Assembly (NCBI RefSeq): GCF_029269825.1
Contig: NZ_JARJHU010000008.1
Location: 124,001 to 188,000 of the forward strand
DNA: 64,000 nt
Direction of reading: 5' to 3'
Origin: Pedobacter sp. JY14-1
Lineage (GTDB): Bacteria; Bacteroidota; Bacteroidia; Sphingobacteriales; Sphingobacteriaceae
Of the stretch, positions 1 to 8,007 are shown piece by piece. The number at the start of each line of letters is the position of its first letter. Positions within the stretch are counted from its first letter, which is position 1. A program made the translations under genes and the position numbers. The notes below the pieces were generated by a model. The model worked only from the letters and a program-made list of their open reading frames with translations, had not been told where the DNA came from and did not search any database.

Positions 1-546
1 ACGCTCATTTCTCGAACCAGCAACAGCTGCGGGAGCTGCAGCCTTAGAACTTTCAGCCTTCGCAGCAGCAGGAGGCGTCTTCTGCGCACCGAGCGCATCT
101 GCCTTAGTGATGCGGCCATCCACCCCGGTACCCTTCACATCAGTAGCTTCAATCCCTTTTTCCGCCAGTATCTTTCCGGCAGCAGGAGAAGGTGAGCCTT
201 TAGCATAGCTGTCGCCGGCCTTTTCTGCTGTGGGTACCGCAGTAGCTTTGTCTGCTATTGCAGCAGGCTTTTCTTCCTGAGCAGGCTCCTTTTCTTTCGG
301 AGCGGCAGCACCGCCCTCCTCTATTGTACAAACAACGGCACCAATAGGAAGCGTGTCGCCTTCGGCAGCTACAGTTTTCAAAGTTCCGGCTTGTTCAGCA
401 GTCAGTTCAAATGTAGCCTTGTCCGATTCCAGTTCGGCGATAACCTCATCCATTTCCACAGATTCACCATCAGCCTTTACCCAGCGGGACAAAACAACTT
501 CCGTGATCGACTCGCCTACCGGCGGAACTTTAATTTCTATACTCAT
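1..546 (-). CDS. sucB: 2-oxoglutarate dehydrogenase E2 (dihydrolipoyllysine succinyltransferase), 5' part
   Basis: N-terminal 182 codons of the E2 core of the 2-oxoglutarate dehydrogenase complex, which moves the succinyl group from E1 to CoA in the TCA cycle. The gene runs off the left edge, so the catalytic domain is not visible. The lipoyl domain occupies about residues 1-77, with the lipoylation site in ESDKATFEL (Lys43). A linker rich in Ala, Pro, Glu and Lys follows, then the E1/E3-binding domain at about 117-153 (KGTGVDGRITKADAL), then another Ala-rich linker. The start is the ATG 16 nt downstream of the sucA stop, so the two form an operon with E1 first. The PPVGESI opening is typical of SucB rather than of pyruvate dehydrogenase E2, and the E1 neighbour agrees. 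Confidence 0.93.
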   Translation of the reverse strand, partial: MSIEIKVPPVGESITEVVLSRWVKADGESVEMDEVIAELESDKATFELTAEQAGTLKTVAAEGDTLPIGAVVCTIEEGGAAAPKEKEPAQEEKPAAIADKATAVPTAEKAGDSYAKGSPSPAAGKILAEKGIEATDVKGTGVDGRITKADALGAQKTPPAAAKAESSKAAAPAAVAGSRNER

Positions 547-562
547 AACAGGTTATTATTTT

Positions 563-3358
563 TTAATCAACATTGTAAACTTTGCTTACAGACTTTTTCG
601 CGATCTTCTGTTCTTTTTCGGTAACCGGGGTCTCAAAAGCTTTTGCCAGAATATAAGCCTGCTGGTTGGCATGCTGCTTAGCATATCCTGTAGCTGTACT
701 GCTGCTTTCTTTTCTGGAGATCACTTCGATATCATTAAATAACGTTCTTCTCAGCCTGCGAAGCAAATATGGCCAGGCCCCCATGTTTTCTGGCTCTTCC
801 TGAACCCATACCATCTCACCGGCATTTTTGTATTTCTTATAAACTGCCTCCATCTGTACCACTGGTGTAGGGTACAACTGCTCTACGCGAACAATGGCCA
901 CATCTCTGATCTGGTCCTTCTGTTGCTTTTCCAGTAATTCGTAATAGATCTTGCCAGTACAGAACAGCACACGTTTTACATCAGCCGCCTTTACGTTAAC
1001 ATCGTCAATGACCTCCTGGAATTTCCCACTTGTGAATTCCTGCAGCTTAGATACGCAGGATGGGTGGCGCAGCAGGCTTTTCGGTGTAAACACAATCAGG
1101 GGCTTTCTGAAATCACGCTTAAACTGCCTGCGCAAGGCATGGAAAAAGTTAGCCGGCGTAGTACAGTTGGTCACCTGCATATTATAATCGGCGCAAAGCT
1201 CCATAAAACGCTCGATCCGTGCAGAGGAGTGTTCAGGTCCCTGGCCCTCATAACCATGAGGCAGCAACATTACCAGGCCATTCTCCCGCTGCCATTTGGT
1301 TTCCGCACTGGCTACATACTGGTCCACTACGATCTGGGCGCCGTTAAAGAAGTCGCCAAACTGTGCTTCCCATATCGTCAGGGCATTTGGATTTGCCATG
1401 GCATACCCATATTCGAAACCGAGTACACCATATTCTGACAAATGTGAATTGTAAATATCAAAAGGTGCCTGCTGATCTGATATATTTGCCAGCGGGATAT
1501 ATTCTTCTTCCGAATCTTCCAGCGTAAGTACCGCATGACGGTGAGAAAAGGTACCCCTTTCTACATCCTGTCCGCTCAGACGCACGCGCTTGCCTTCAGC
1601 TAACAAAGTACCATAGGCCAGCTGTTCGCCCATTGCCCAATCAAAGACATGTGTCTTATTTGCCATCTTGCTTCGCTCCTCAAACAATTTCTCAATCTTT
1701 TTGAAGAATTTCTTATCGGAAGGCAGGGTGCTGATCCTTTTTGCAATTTCCAGCAATGTAGACTCTTTTACGCTGGTATCCGGCGATTCCTCAAAGTCTT
1801 TAGGCGTCGCGATGCGCATATCTGCCCATGCGCCACCGAACTTTACATCGGTATAGGTAGAGGTCAGTTCCTTTACCTCATTCAGACGTTCCTGCAATAA
1901 GCCACGGAACTCCTTCTCCATTTCCTTAGCCTCTTCAGCGTTCAGCTTGCCTTCCCCGACCAGTTGCTGGATATATATGTCCCTGGTATTGGCATGCTTC
2001 TCAATCGCTTTGTAGAGCAGGGGCTGGGTAAATTTCGGCTCATCTGACTCATTATGACCAAATCTCCTGTAGCAAAGAATATCTATGAAAACATCATTCT
2101 TATACCGCTGTCTGTATTCCATCGCAAGGTTAATCGCATATACCAGGGCCTCCACGTCATCGCCGTTCACATGGAATACCGGCGAAAGGGTCACCTTAGC
2201 AATATCTGTACAATAAGTACTGGTACGGGCATCTTTGAAATTCGTGGTAAAACCGATCTGGTTGTTGATGATCAGATGGATTGTGCCTCCGGTCTTATAA
2301 CCGTCGAGCCCCGCCATCTGGATCACTTCATAAACAATGCCCTGTCCGGCAACAGAAGCGTCCCCGTGGATCAGGATCGGCGCAAGGCGGGAATTGTCGC
2401 CGCCATATTTAAAATCGATTTTTGAACGGCTCATCCCTTCGACCACACCGTTCACCGTTTCCAGGTGCGAAGGGTTAGGACATAAGCTCAGGTGGACGCT
2501 CTTGCCGTCATTTGTAGCTACGTCTGTAGAATAGCCAAGGTGATATTTCACGTCTCCGCCAAAAGGCGACTCGGCGCTGTAGGCCTTACCTTCAAATTCA
2601 GCAAAAATCTCCTTATAGGCCTTTTGCATAATATTGGCCAGTACATTCAACCTGCCCCTGTGTGCCATGCCGATCACAAATTCCTCGATGCCCAGCGCTG
2701 CTCCCTTTTCAATAACGGAGTCCAGCGCGGGGATCAATGCTTCCGCACCTTCCAGTGAAAAGCGCTTCTGGCCCAGGAATTTGGTACCCAGAAAATTCTC
2801 AAAGCTCACCGCTTCGTTCAGTTTCTTCAGCATTCTCCGCTTTTCCTCTATTGAAAAGTCAGGAGTATTACGGGCACTTTCCATTTTCTCTTCTATCCAC
2901 TTCAACACTTCCGGCGTACGCACGTATTTGTACTCCGCTCCGATAGAACGGCAATAGGTCTGCTTCAGAAAAGCAACAATGTCGCTCAGCTTGGCGGGCC
3001 CTATACCGATCTCTATACCAGAGTTAAAAACCGTATCCAGATCAGCAGCAGAAAGTCCGAAGTTATCAATATCCAGCGTGGGAAGATGTACCCGCCTTTC
3101 CCTTACCGGATTGGTCTGGGTGAACAAGTGGCCCCGCTGCCTGTAGCCGTTGATCAGGTTAAGTACGTTGATCTCCTTAAGAAAGTGTTCAGGTGCCTCC
3201 CGGCTTACCTCATTCCCGGAAGAGCCCCTTCCAAAGTCAAAACCCTCGAAAAATTTCTGCCATCCGAATTCTACCGAAGCGGGATCTGTTTTAAAAGACT
3301 GGTATAGTGATTCTATATACTCGGCGTTGGCGCCACTGAGATAAGATAAATTATCCAT
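563..3358 (-). CDS. sucA: 2-oxoglutarate dehydrogenase E1 component
   Basis: Thiamine-diphosphate decarboxylase that converts 2-oxoglutarate and succinylates the lipoyl arm of E2. The 931 residues match the usual length of homodimeric OGDH E1. Visible marks are the short N-terminal E2-binding helix (residues 1-40), the HRGRLNVLANI active-site segment, the ThDP/Mg segment around GDASVAGQG and NNQIGFTT, the RRFGHNESDEP segment, and the transketolase-like C-terminal half (EAQFGDFFNGAQ, LPHGYEGQGPEHSSAR). The next gene downstream, 16 nt away, is sucB. A TAATTTTG box lies 25 nt upstream of the ATG. Nothing looks truncated. Confidence 0.97.
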   Translation of the reverse strand: MDNLSYLSGANAEYIESLYQSFKTDPASVEFGWQKFFEGFDFGRGSSGNEVSREAPEHFLKEINVLNLINGYRQRGHLFTQTNPVRERRVHLPTLDIDNFGLSAADLDTVFNSGIEIGIGPAKLSDIVAFLKQTYCRSIGAEYKYVRTPEVLKWIEEKMESARNTPDFSIEEKRRMLKKLNEAVSFENFLGTKFLGQKRFSLEGAEALIPALDSVIEKGAALGIEEFVIGMAHRGRLNVLANIMQKAYKEIFAEFEGKAYSAESPFGGDVKYHLGYSTDVATNDGKSVHLSLCPNPSHLETVNGVVEGMSRSKIDFKYGGDNSRLAPILIHGDASVAGQGIVYEVIQMAGLDGYKTGGTIHLIINNQIGFTTNFKDARTSTYCTDIAKVTLSPVFHVNGDDVEALVYAINLAMEYRQRYKNDVFIDILCYRRFGHNESDEPKFTQPLLYKAIEKHANTRDIYIQQLVGEGKLNAEEAKEMEKEFRGLLQERLNEVKELTSTYTDVKFGGAWADMRIATPKDFEESPDTSVKESTLLEIAKRISTLPSDKKFFKKIEKLFEERSKMANKTHVFDWAMGEQLAYGTLLAEGKRVRLSGQDVERGTFSHRHAVLTLEDSEEEYIPLANISDQQAPFDIYNSHLSEYGVLGFEYGYAMANPNALTIWEAQFGDFFNGAQIVVDQYVASAETKWQRENGLVMLLPHGYEGQGPEHSSARIERFMELCADYNMQVTNCTTPANFFHALRRQFKRDFRKPLIVFTPKSLLRHPSCVSKLQEFTSGKFQEVIDDVNVKAADVKRVLFCTGKIYYELLEKQQKDQIRDVAIVRVEQLYPTPVVQMEAVYKKYKNAGEMVWVQEEPENMGAWPYLLRRLRRTLFNDIEVISRKESSSTATGYAKQHANQQAYILAKAFETPVTEKEQKIAKKSVSKVYNVD

Positions 3359-3383
3359 TATATATTTGTTGCTCTGTGTAATG

Positions 3384-3391
3384 CAAAATTA
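3384..3391 (-). promoter_or_regulatory. Candidate -7 box of sucA
   Basis: On the minus strand this reads TAATTTTG, a full match to the Bacteroidota -7 consensus TAnnTTTG, 25 nt before the sucA ATG. A TTTG lies upstream at 3416-3419 with a spacer of 24 nt, slightly long for a -33 element. Confidence 0.5.
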
Positions 3392-3425
3392 GCGTTTTTT
3401 ACCTGAATAAATGCTCAAAAAAACG

Positions 3426-4304
3426 CTATAAATCTTCCAGGAAATCAACCATGTCGCAAACATTTTTCAAGGGTGTCAGCTGGTCATTTACAAGAATATC
3501 GAATTCAGCGATAAGACTCCCCGCAACGATAAGTGGTACATCGATATAATCCATTACCCTGCCAATTACCTTATTGATGTTCTTGCCGAGGTTCAGCGAA
3601 GTCAGCACAATAAAGGCAAAATCGGGATGATAAGATTCAGTGACCTTCTTAAGGTCTGTATAAGGGACCTCGGAACCAAGATAAAGAATATCATGCCCGC
3701 ATTTTTTCAGCAGATAGCGGGCAAAAAGCAAACCGGTTTCCCGCAGTTCATCTTCAGGCAAAAACAACAGGAAGCGTTTTGGCGCCTCAATTTGTGGCTT
3801 TTCCACGCGATCTATTTCCACAATCAGCCGGTCCCTAATCAGGCTGGAAGCAAAATGCTCATGTGACGGATCAATAGCTCCTGTCTGCCATAGCATCCCC
3901 ACCTTTCTCATAAAGGGAAATAAGACAGTATCCATGGTGTTTACCAGTCCCATCTGCGCCACACAACCCGCAAGCACCTGTGAAAAAGTCACTTCATCAT
4001 AAGCTACTGTGGCATCGGAAAGATTGAGTAACTGCACGGAATCATTGTTCCAGTTCATCTTCAACTGGGCGACAAGATCGCCAATCTGCTTTGGCCCCAT
4101 TTCCGCGATCTTACTGATCTTGTACCCATTCTCGTTAAGTGTAACGATGTTGAGCAGCATTTTGAGGTCGTCTTCGTCATAATAGCGGATATTCGTAGAA
4201 GTGCGTTTAGGCGGCACCAGGTTATACCTGCTTTCCCACGCCCGAATGGTGTGCGCCTTAATACCGGTTAGGCCTTCTATGTCGCTGATAGAGAATTTCT
4301 TCAC
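3426..4304 (-). CDS. MerR-family regulator, CarH/LitR-like, with degenerate B12-binding domain
   Basis: 292 residues: an N-terminal MerR helix-turn-helix (about 3-75, IRAWESRYNLVPPKR and RYYDEDDL), a helical-bundle domain (about 95-165) with the Trp139 and Glu149-His150 pair typical of light-sensing B12 regulators, and a Rossmann-like cobalamin-binding domain (175-292). In this family the axial ligand lies in an E-x-x-H-x-x-G type motif; here the stretch is PEDELRETG, so Arg188 stands at the His position. Binding of adenosylcobalamin through His is therefore unlikely, and the protein may act without B12. The start is a GTG preceded by AAAGGA at 4310-4315. It is transcribed away from the DASH cryptochrome gene upstream, in the same direction, and probably controls the photolyase genes beside it, though that is inference. 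Confidence 0.88.
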   Translation of the reverse strand: MKKFSISDIEGLTGIKAHTIRAWESRYNLVPPKRTSTNIRYYDEDDLKMLLNIVTLNENGYKISKIAEMGPKQIGDLVAQLKMNWNNDSVQLLNLSDATVAYDEVTFSQVLAGCVAQMGLVNTMDTVLFPFMRKVGMLWQTGAIDPSHEHFASSLIRDRLIVEIDRVEKPQIEAPKRFLLFLPEDELRETGLLFARYLLKKCGHDILYLGSEVPYTDLKKVTESYHPDFAFIVLTSLNLGKNINKVIGRVMDYIDVPLIVAGSLIAEFDILVNDQLTPLKNVCDMVDFLEDL

Positions 4305-4312
4305 ACTTATCC

Positions 4313-4338
4313 TTTAACAAATGTTAAACAACAATGTT
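4313..4338. promoter_or_regulatory. Inverted repeats between MerR promoter and start
   Basis: TTTAACA (4313-4319), 2-nt spacer, TGTTAAA (4322-4328) is a perfect inverted repeat. Just beyond it AACA (4330-4333) and TGTT (4335-4338) form a second small dyad. Both lie between the -7 box and the GTG start of the MerR gene and overlap its ribosome site, a good place for autorepression. Confidence 0.45.
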
Positions 4339-4340
4339 TG

Positions 4341-4373
4341 CAAAAATAAATCTTGTTCAACTAAGTAACCAAA
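4341..4373 (-). promoter_or_regulatory. Promoter of the MerR gene
   Basis: Minus strand: TTTG at 4370-4373 as -33 element, a 21-nt spacer, and TATTTTTG at 4341-4348 as -7 element. Both elements and their spacing fit the Bacteroidota sigma-A consensus. Confidence 0.6.
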
Positions 4374-4383
4374 TTCCGGTGGA

Positions 4384-5667
4384 CTATGCAACTGAAGTTG
4401 ACTCAGCCGCCGCAGTTTCCAGCAGCTTTATCTGTTTCTCAATATCAAATGCGCCTTTATGTCCTGCTCCCAGTCCTGTCCCTGCAATGTTGGCCCAGTT
4501 GCCCCAGTTGCTTGCGGGCGAATAATCCAGCAACTTTTCTTCAAAATAAGCTGCCCCCTTAGTCCAGTGCCCTCCGGCCACGTGCACGAGAAAAGTAGCG
4601 ACAACCAGACGTGCTGCATGAGGAATAAAACCGGTATTGTTCAGCTCCCTCATGTATCTGTCCACTAAGGCATTACCTGTATTACCAGCCTTCCAGTCCG
4701 CTACCTCGCGGCTATCCGGCATTTCCGGTTCCTGCACAAGTATCTCCAGCCCTGGCTCCCGGAAAAACCTGATGCCGTGCTTTTTAAACATAAAGCGATA
4801 GTAGTCCCGCCAGAGCAGACCAAGCAGTACTTGATTGAAATTTGCGTTTCCCCCGATGCGCTCTTCTGCAGCCTTGAACTTCCAGTAGACCATCCGCGGC
4901 GACAAGCAGCCCAGCGAAAGCCAGGCGGACAACCTTGAAGAAAAACCATTCTTGTCTCCGGTTTTACCCGAAGGTTTATAATAGATAACTGAAGAAGGGG
5001 TCAGCAACTCCTCAAGATGGGCCAGGCCGGCTGCCTCACCTCCCTGCAATGCATCAGGAACAGATTCTTCAACCCCAAAACCAAGATCTTCCGGGCCAGG
5101 CAGTACTCCCCATTCCTCATTTTCCACAAAGCTGATCTTTTCAGGCGTATCAAAGCAGGCCTTTACAACGGCATCGCGCTCCGTCTTCTTTTTAAACTGC
5201 GAGAAAACATCCGGTATGTCCCTGATCGGAAAAGGCAGGTCTTCCTTGTTGTACAAGGTATGACCGATAAAGTGCCTCAGGTTGATCTTCTGCTTCCAGA
5301 GCGCATCTTCGACAGCTGCTGAAATCGCGGTTTCCTCGGGACCGACCTCCCTGTGATGGTAAACCTCGGAAATTTCAAAACGCTCAGTCAAGTTCAAAAT
5401 ATGGTCTTCCGGACGGCCTTTCACCAATAGGATATCTCCGCTAAAACGCTGAAAGGCAGTTCTTAATGCCCGTACACTTTCAATCAGGAAACGACTCCTT
5501 TGAATACCTGTCTTAAGTGTATCAAAGTTTGTGATTTCAAAATACCTGGGATCAAAAAAATAAACCGGGAGTATTCTTTCCGATTTTGCAATGGCCTCTA
5601 CCAGCATTTCGTTATCGTGCAGGCGCAGATCATTCCTAAACCAGACCAGAATTCTTCTAGATTTCAT
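4384..5667 (-). CDS. Cryptochrome/photolyase family protein, DASH type
   Basis: 427-residue flavoprotein of the cryptochrome-DASH branch, which binds FAD and usually a folate antenna and repairs cyclobutane dimers mainly in single-stranded DNA. Seen: the N-terminal photolyase-related Rossmann domain (VWFRNDLRLHDNEML at about 9-23), the FAD domain with LLGLLWRDYYRFM, RYMRELNNTGFIPHAAR, and SNWGNWANIAG. The Asn of the SNxGN segment that sits near the flavin is kept. Odd: the usual GVGND turn is replaced by GTGLG, and the protein stops a few residues after FDIEKQ, whereas most DASH proteins continue through a YDPxG...WxPEL tail. So the C-terminus is short. No rescuing frame was seen downstream. 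A -7 box lies 32 nt upstream. Confidence 0.85.
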   Translation of the reverse strand: MKSRRILVWFRNDLRLHDNEMLVEAIAKSERILPVYFFDPRYFEITNFDTLKTGIQRSRFLIESVRALRTAFQRFSGDILLVKGRPEDHILNLTERFEISEVYHHREVGPEETAISAAVEDALWKQKINLRHFIGHTLYNKEDLPFPIRDIPDVFSQFKKKTERDAVVKACFDTPEKISFVENEEWGVLPGPEDLGFGVEESVPDALQGGEAAGLAHLEELLTPSSVIYYKPSGKTGDKNGFSSRLSAWLSLGCLSPRMVYWKFKAAEERIGGNANFNQVLLGLLWRDYYRFMFKKHGIRFFREPGLEILVQEPEMPDSREVADWKAGNTGNALVDRYMRELNNTGFIPHAARLVVATFLVHVAGGHWTKGAAYFEEKLLDYSPASNWGNWANIAGTGLGAGHKGAFDIEKQIKLLETAAAESTSVA

Positions 5668-5699
5668 CCCCTAAATGCTCAGTGTTGTGTTAGAGAATA

Positions 5700-5707
5700 C
5701 AAAAATA
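5700..5707 (-). promoter_or_regulatory. Candidate -7 box of the DASH cryptochrome gene
   Basis: Minus strand TATTTTTG, 32 nt before the ATG. Just downstream of it the segment at 5683-5692 (TGTTGTGTTA on the plus strand) resembles the TGTTGTTTAACA seen on the minus strand at 4322-4333 in the MerR promoter. Confidence 0.5.
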
Positions 5708-5792
5708 TACGAAATATTAGGTTACTTCGAATCACTTATACAATATTTACACAAGCAAAACAAAAACCAGGGCTACCCGTTAATTTCATAAG

Positions 5793-6701
5793 ATGAAAAG
5801 GCACATTCTTGTTACAGGGGCTTCCGGGCTGGTTGGAAAGCAGTTGATCAGCGAACTGCTCCGGCAAGGCCATACCGTTTCCGCGCTCATACGCAGCAAT
5901 AAACCCATACCAGGTGTCAAAACCTATTTATGGGACATCTATAAAGACACTATAGACCCCGCATGCATAACGGATGCAGATACCATCATCCACCTCGCCG
6001 GAGAAAGCATTGCCGGAAAGAAATGGAGTACAGCTTATAAACAACAGGTCATCGACAGCAGGGTCAAGTCTACCCAACTTCTGCAAAAACTGATCAGGGA
6101 CACCAATGCCCCTGTCGGATCATTTATTTCAGCTGCCGCGGTGGGTTATTACGGCGACTGCGGGGACGAAATCCTTTCCGAAACCTCTGCTAACGGATAT
6201 GGCTTTATGGCAGAATGCTGTGCACAATGGGAAGATGCCATTGACAAAGGACGCCGGCTTGGTATGCGTATTGTCAAGTTCAGGCTCGGCGTAGTCCTGT
6301 CCAAAGACGGAGGCGCACTCGCTTCGTTCGAAAAGCCCATCCGCTTCTTTACCGGGGCACCGCTGGGCAGCGGCAAGCAATGGATTCCATGGGTGCACAT
6401 TGACGACATCGTCAGCATGTTCATCAAGGCCCTGGACAATACGGCATTCAATGGCGTCTACAATGCCTGCGCCCCGTTCCCGGTAACCAACGAGACCCTA
6501 ACCAAAACCATAGCGAAAACACTTCGCCGACCGGTCTGGCCATTTCATGTCCCGGAAAAAGTAATTCGCATGCTCCTTGGAGAGATGAGCACAATCGTCC
6601 TTACCAGCACCAATACTTCTGCTCAAAAGCTCCTCGATGAAGGCTTCCGTTTCAAATATACGCACCTGGAAGACGCCCTTGCTGCAATTTATACCAAATG
6701 A
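5793..6701 (+). CDS. TIGR01777-family NAD(P)-binding epimerase/oxidoreductase
   Basis: 302 residues of the extended short-chain dehydrogenase superfamily, the YfcH/TIGR01777 group. The glycine-rich nucleotide site is GASGLVGKQL at about residues 8-17. Further family marks are HLAGESIAGKKW (about 67-78), SAAAVGYYGDCGDE with the catalytic-type Tyr, and WVHIDDI. The substrate of this family is unknown. The last codon overlaps the photolyase start (ATGA at 6698-6701), so the two genes are translated as a pair. In Bacteroidota such epimerases often sit beside photolyase genes, which hints at a role in the same light-related response. Confidence 0.9.
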   Translation: MKRHILVTGASGLVGKQLISELLRQGHTVSALIRSNKPIPGVKTYLWDIYKDTIDPACITDADTIIHLAGESIAGKKWSTAYKQQVIDSRVKSTQLLQKLIRDTNAPVGSFISAAAVGYYGDCGDEILSETSANGYGFMAECCAQWEDAIDKGRRLGMRIVKFRLGVVLSKDGGALASFEKPIRFFTGAPLGSGKQWIPWVHIDDIVSMFIKALDNTAFNGVYNACAPFPVTNETLTKTIAKTLRRPVWPFHVPEKVIRMLLGEMSTIVLTSTNTSAQKLLDEGFRFKYTHLEDALAAIYTK

Positions 6702-8002
6702 AGAAAGAAATCAGCATCTGCTGGCTCCGCCGCGACCTGCGACTGGCAGATAATGCTGCGCTCTACCATGCGCTAAAAGGTCCCTATCCTGTACTCCTGT
6801 TGTTCATCTTCGATAAGAATATCCTTGATAAACTGGAGAATCCTGGGGATACACGTGTCACCTTTATACATGATGTTCTAACCGGACTTAACAAGGAACT
6901 GGAGCAGCACCATTCCAGCATCCTTGTCAAATACGGCACACCTGAAACCGTGTGGCAGGAAATAGTCGGAGCCCATCATATAAGGGCGGTGTACACAAAT
7001 CATGACTATGAGCCGCAAGCATGCCGACGGGATGATACGCTGGCCGAATTTCTTGCTTCTGAAGGCATTACCTTTCATACTTTCAAAGACCAGGTTCTTT
7101 TCGATAAAAATGAAATCCTCAAAGGAGACGGCACTCCATACACCGTCTTTACACCTTATTTCAGACAATGGCAGCAAAAGCTGGAAGAATTCTATTACAA
7201 ATCCTACCCAAGCCAGAAATATCTCGGTAAGCTCTTGCACATTTCCCGACAGCAGGTACCTGCCTTAGAGACGTTGGGTTTCTTACGCTCCGCACAGGAA
7301 ATACCATCCGTTAACTTTGAGGATAAACTTGAGGATTATGAAAGGTTACGGGACCTTCCGGGGGCGGATGCGACAACGCGTATCGGTCTGCACCTGCGCT
7401 TCGGTACAGTCAGCATCCGAAAAGCCGTATCAGAAGCCATCCGCCAGAAGGCAGACAAATGGCTTTCGGAGCTTGCCTGGCGGGATTTTTACATGATGAT
7501 CCTCTGGCATTTTCCGCACACCAGCACACAATCCTTTAAACCAGCATACGACAATATCCGGTGGAGAAACAACGAAACCGAATTTAAGGCCTGGTGCGAA
7601 GGAAGAACCGGTTACCCACTGGTAGACGCCGGTATGCGGCAGCTGAACCAGACTGGCTTTATGCACAACCGCGTTCGCATGGTCGCCGCCAGTTTTCTGA
7701 CCAAGCACCTGCTCATCGACTGGCGCTGGGGTGAAGCCTATTTTGCTGAAAAGCTTCTGGACTATGAAATGTCCAGCAACATAGGTGGCTGGCAATGGGC
7801 CTGTGGCTCCGGTAACGATGCAGCCCCATATTTCAGGGTTTTTAATCCAGAACTACAGTCAAAGAAATTTGATCCGGATCAAAAGTACATCGACCGCTGG
7901 CTGCCGGAGTATAAGCAAAAAAAGCATGTTCAGCCCATCGTTGAACATGCCTTTGCAAGGGAAAGAGCACTAAAGGTCTTTAAAACAGCACTAAATGTCT
8001 GA
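6698..8002 (+). CDS. phrB: Deoxyribodipyrimidine photolyase, class I
   Basis: 434-residue FAD enzyme that splits cyclobutane pyrimidine dimers with blue light. Seen: antenna-binding N-terminal domain opening ICWLRRDLRLADNAALYHAL, then the FAD domain with LSELAWRDFYMMI, GRTGYPLVDAGMRQL, HNRVRMVAASFL, LLDYEMSSNIGGWQW and DAAPYFRVFNP. The flavin-site Asn and the Trp residues of the electron chain are in place, and the length is normal. It is coupled to the epimerase gene by a 4-nt overlap and probably shares its promoter, in the 125-nt gap at 5668-5792 that it faces with the DASH gene. Its 3' end carries the terminator of the opposing FKBP operon. Confidence 0.95.
   Translation: MKKEISICWLRRDLRLADNAALYHALKGPYPVLLLFIFDKNILDKLENPGDTRVTFIHDVLTGLNKELEQHHSSILVKYGTPETVWQEIVGAHHIRAVYTNHDYEPQACRRDDTLAEFLASEGITFHTFKDQVLFDKNEILKGDGTPYTVFTPYFRQWQQKLEEFYYKSYPSQKYLGKLLHISRQQVPALETLGFLRSAQEIPSVNFEDKLEDYERLRDLPGADATTRIGLHLRFGTVSIRKAVSEAIRQKADKWLSELAWRDFYMMILWHFPHTSTQSFKPAYDNIRWRNNETEFKAWCEGRTGYPLVDAGMRQLNQTGFMHNRVRMVAASFLTKHLLIDWRWGEAYFAEKLLDYEMSSNIGGWQWACGSGNDAAPYFRVFNPELQSKKFDPDQKYIDRWLPEYKQKKHVQPIVEHAFARERALKVFKTALNV
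7917..7950 (-). terminator. Rho-independent terminator of the FKBP operon, inside phrB
   Basis: Minus strand: perfect 9-bp stem GCATGTTCA / TGAACATGC with a 9-nt loop (7924-7950), followed at once by seven T (7917-7923). It lies 58 nt past the FKBP stop codon, inside the coding 3' end of the convergent photolyase gene, where it encodes the KKHVQPIVEHA region. Confidence 0.75.
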
Positions 8003-8007
8003 CGAAA

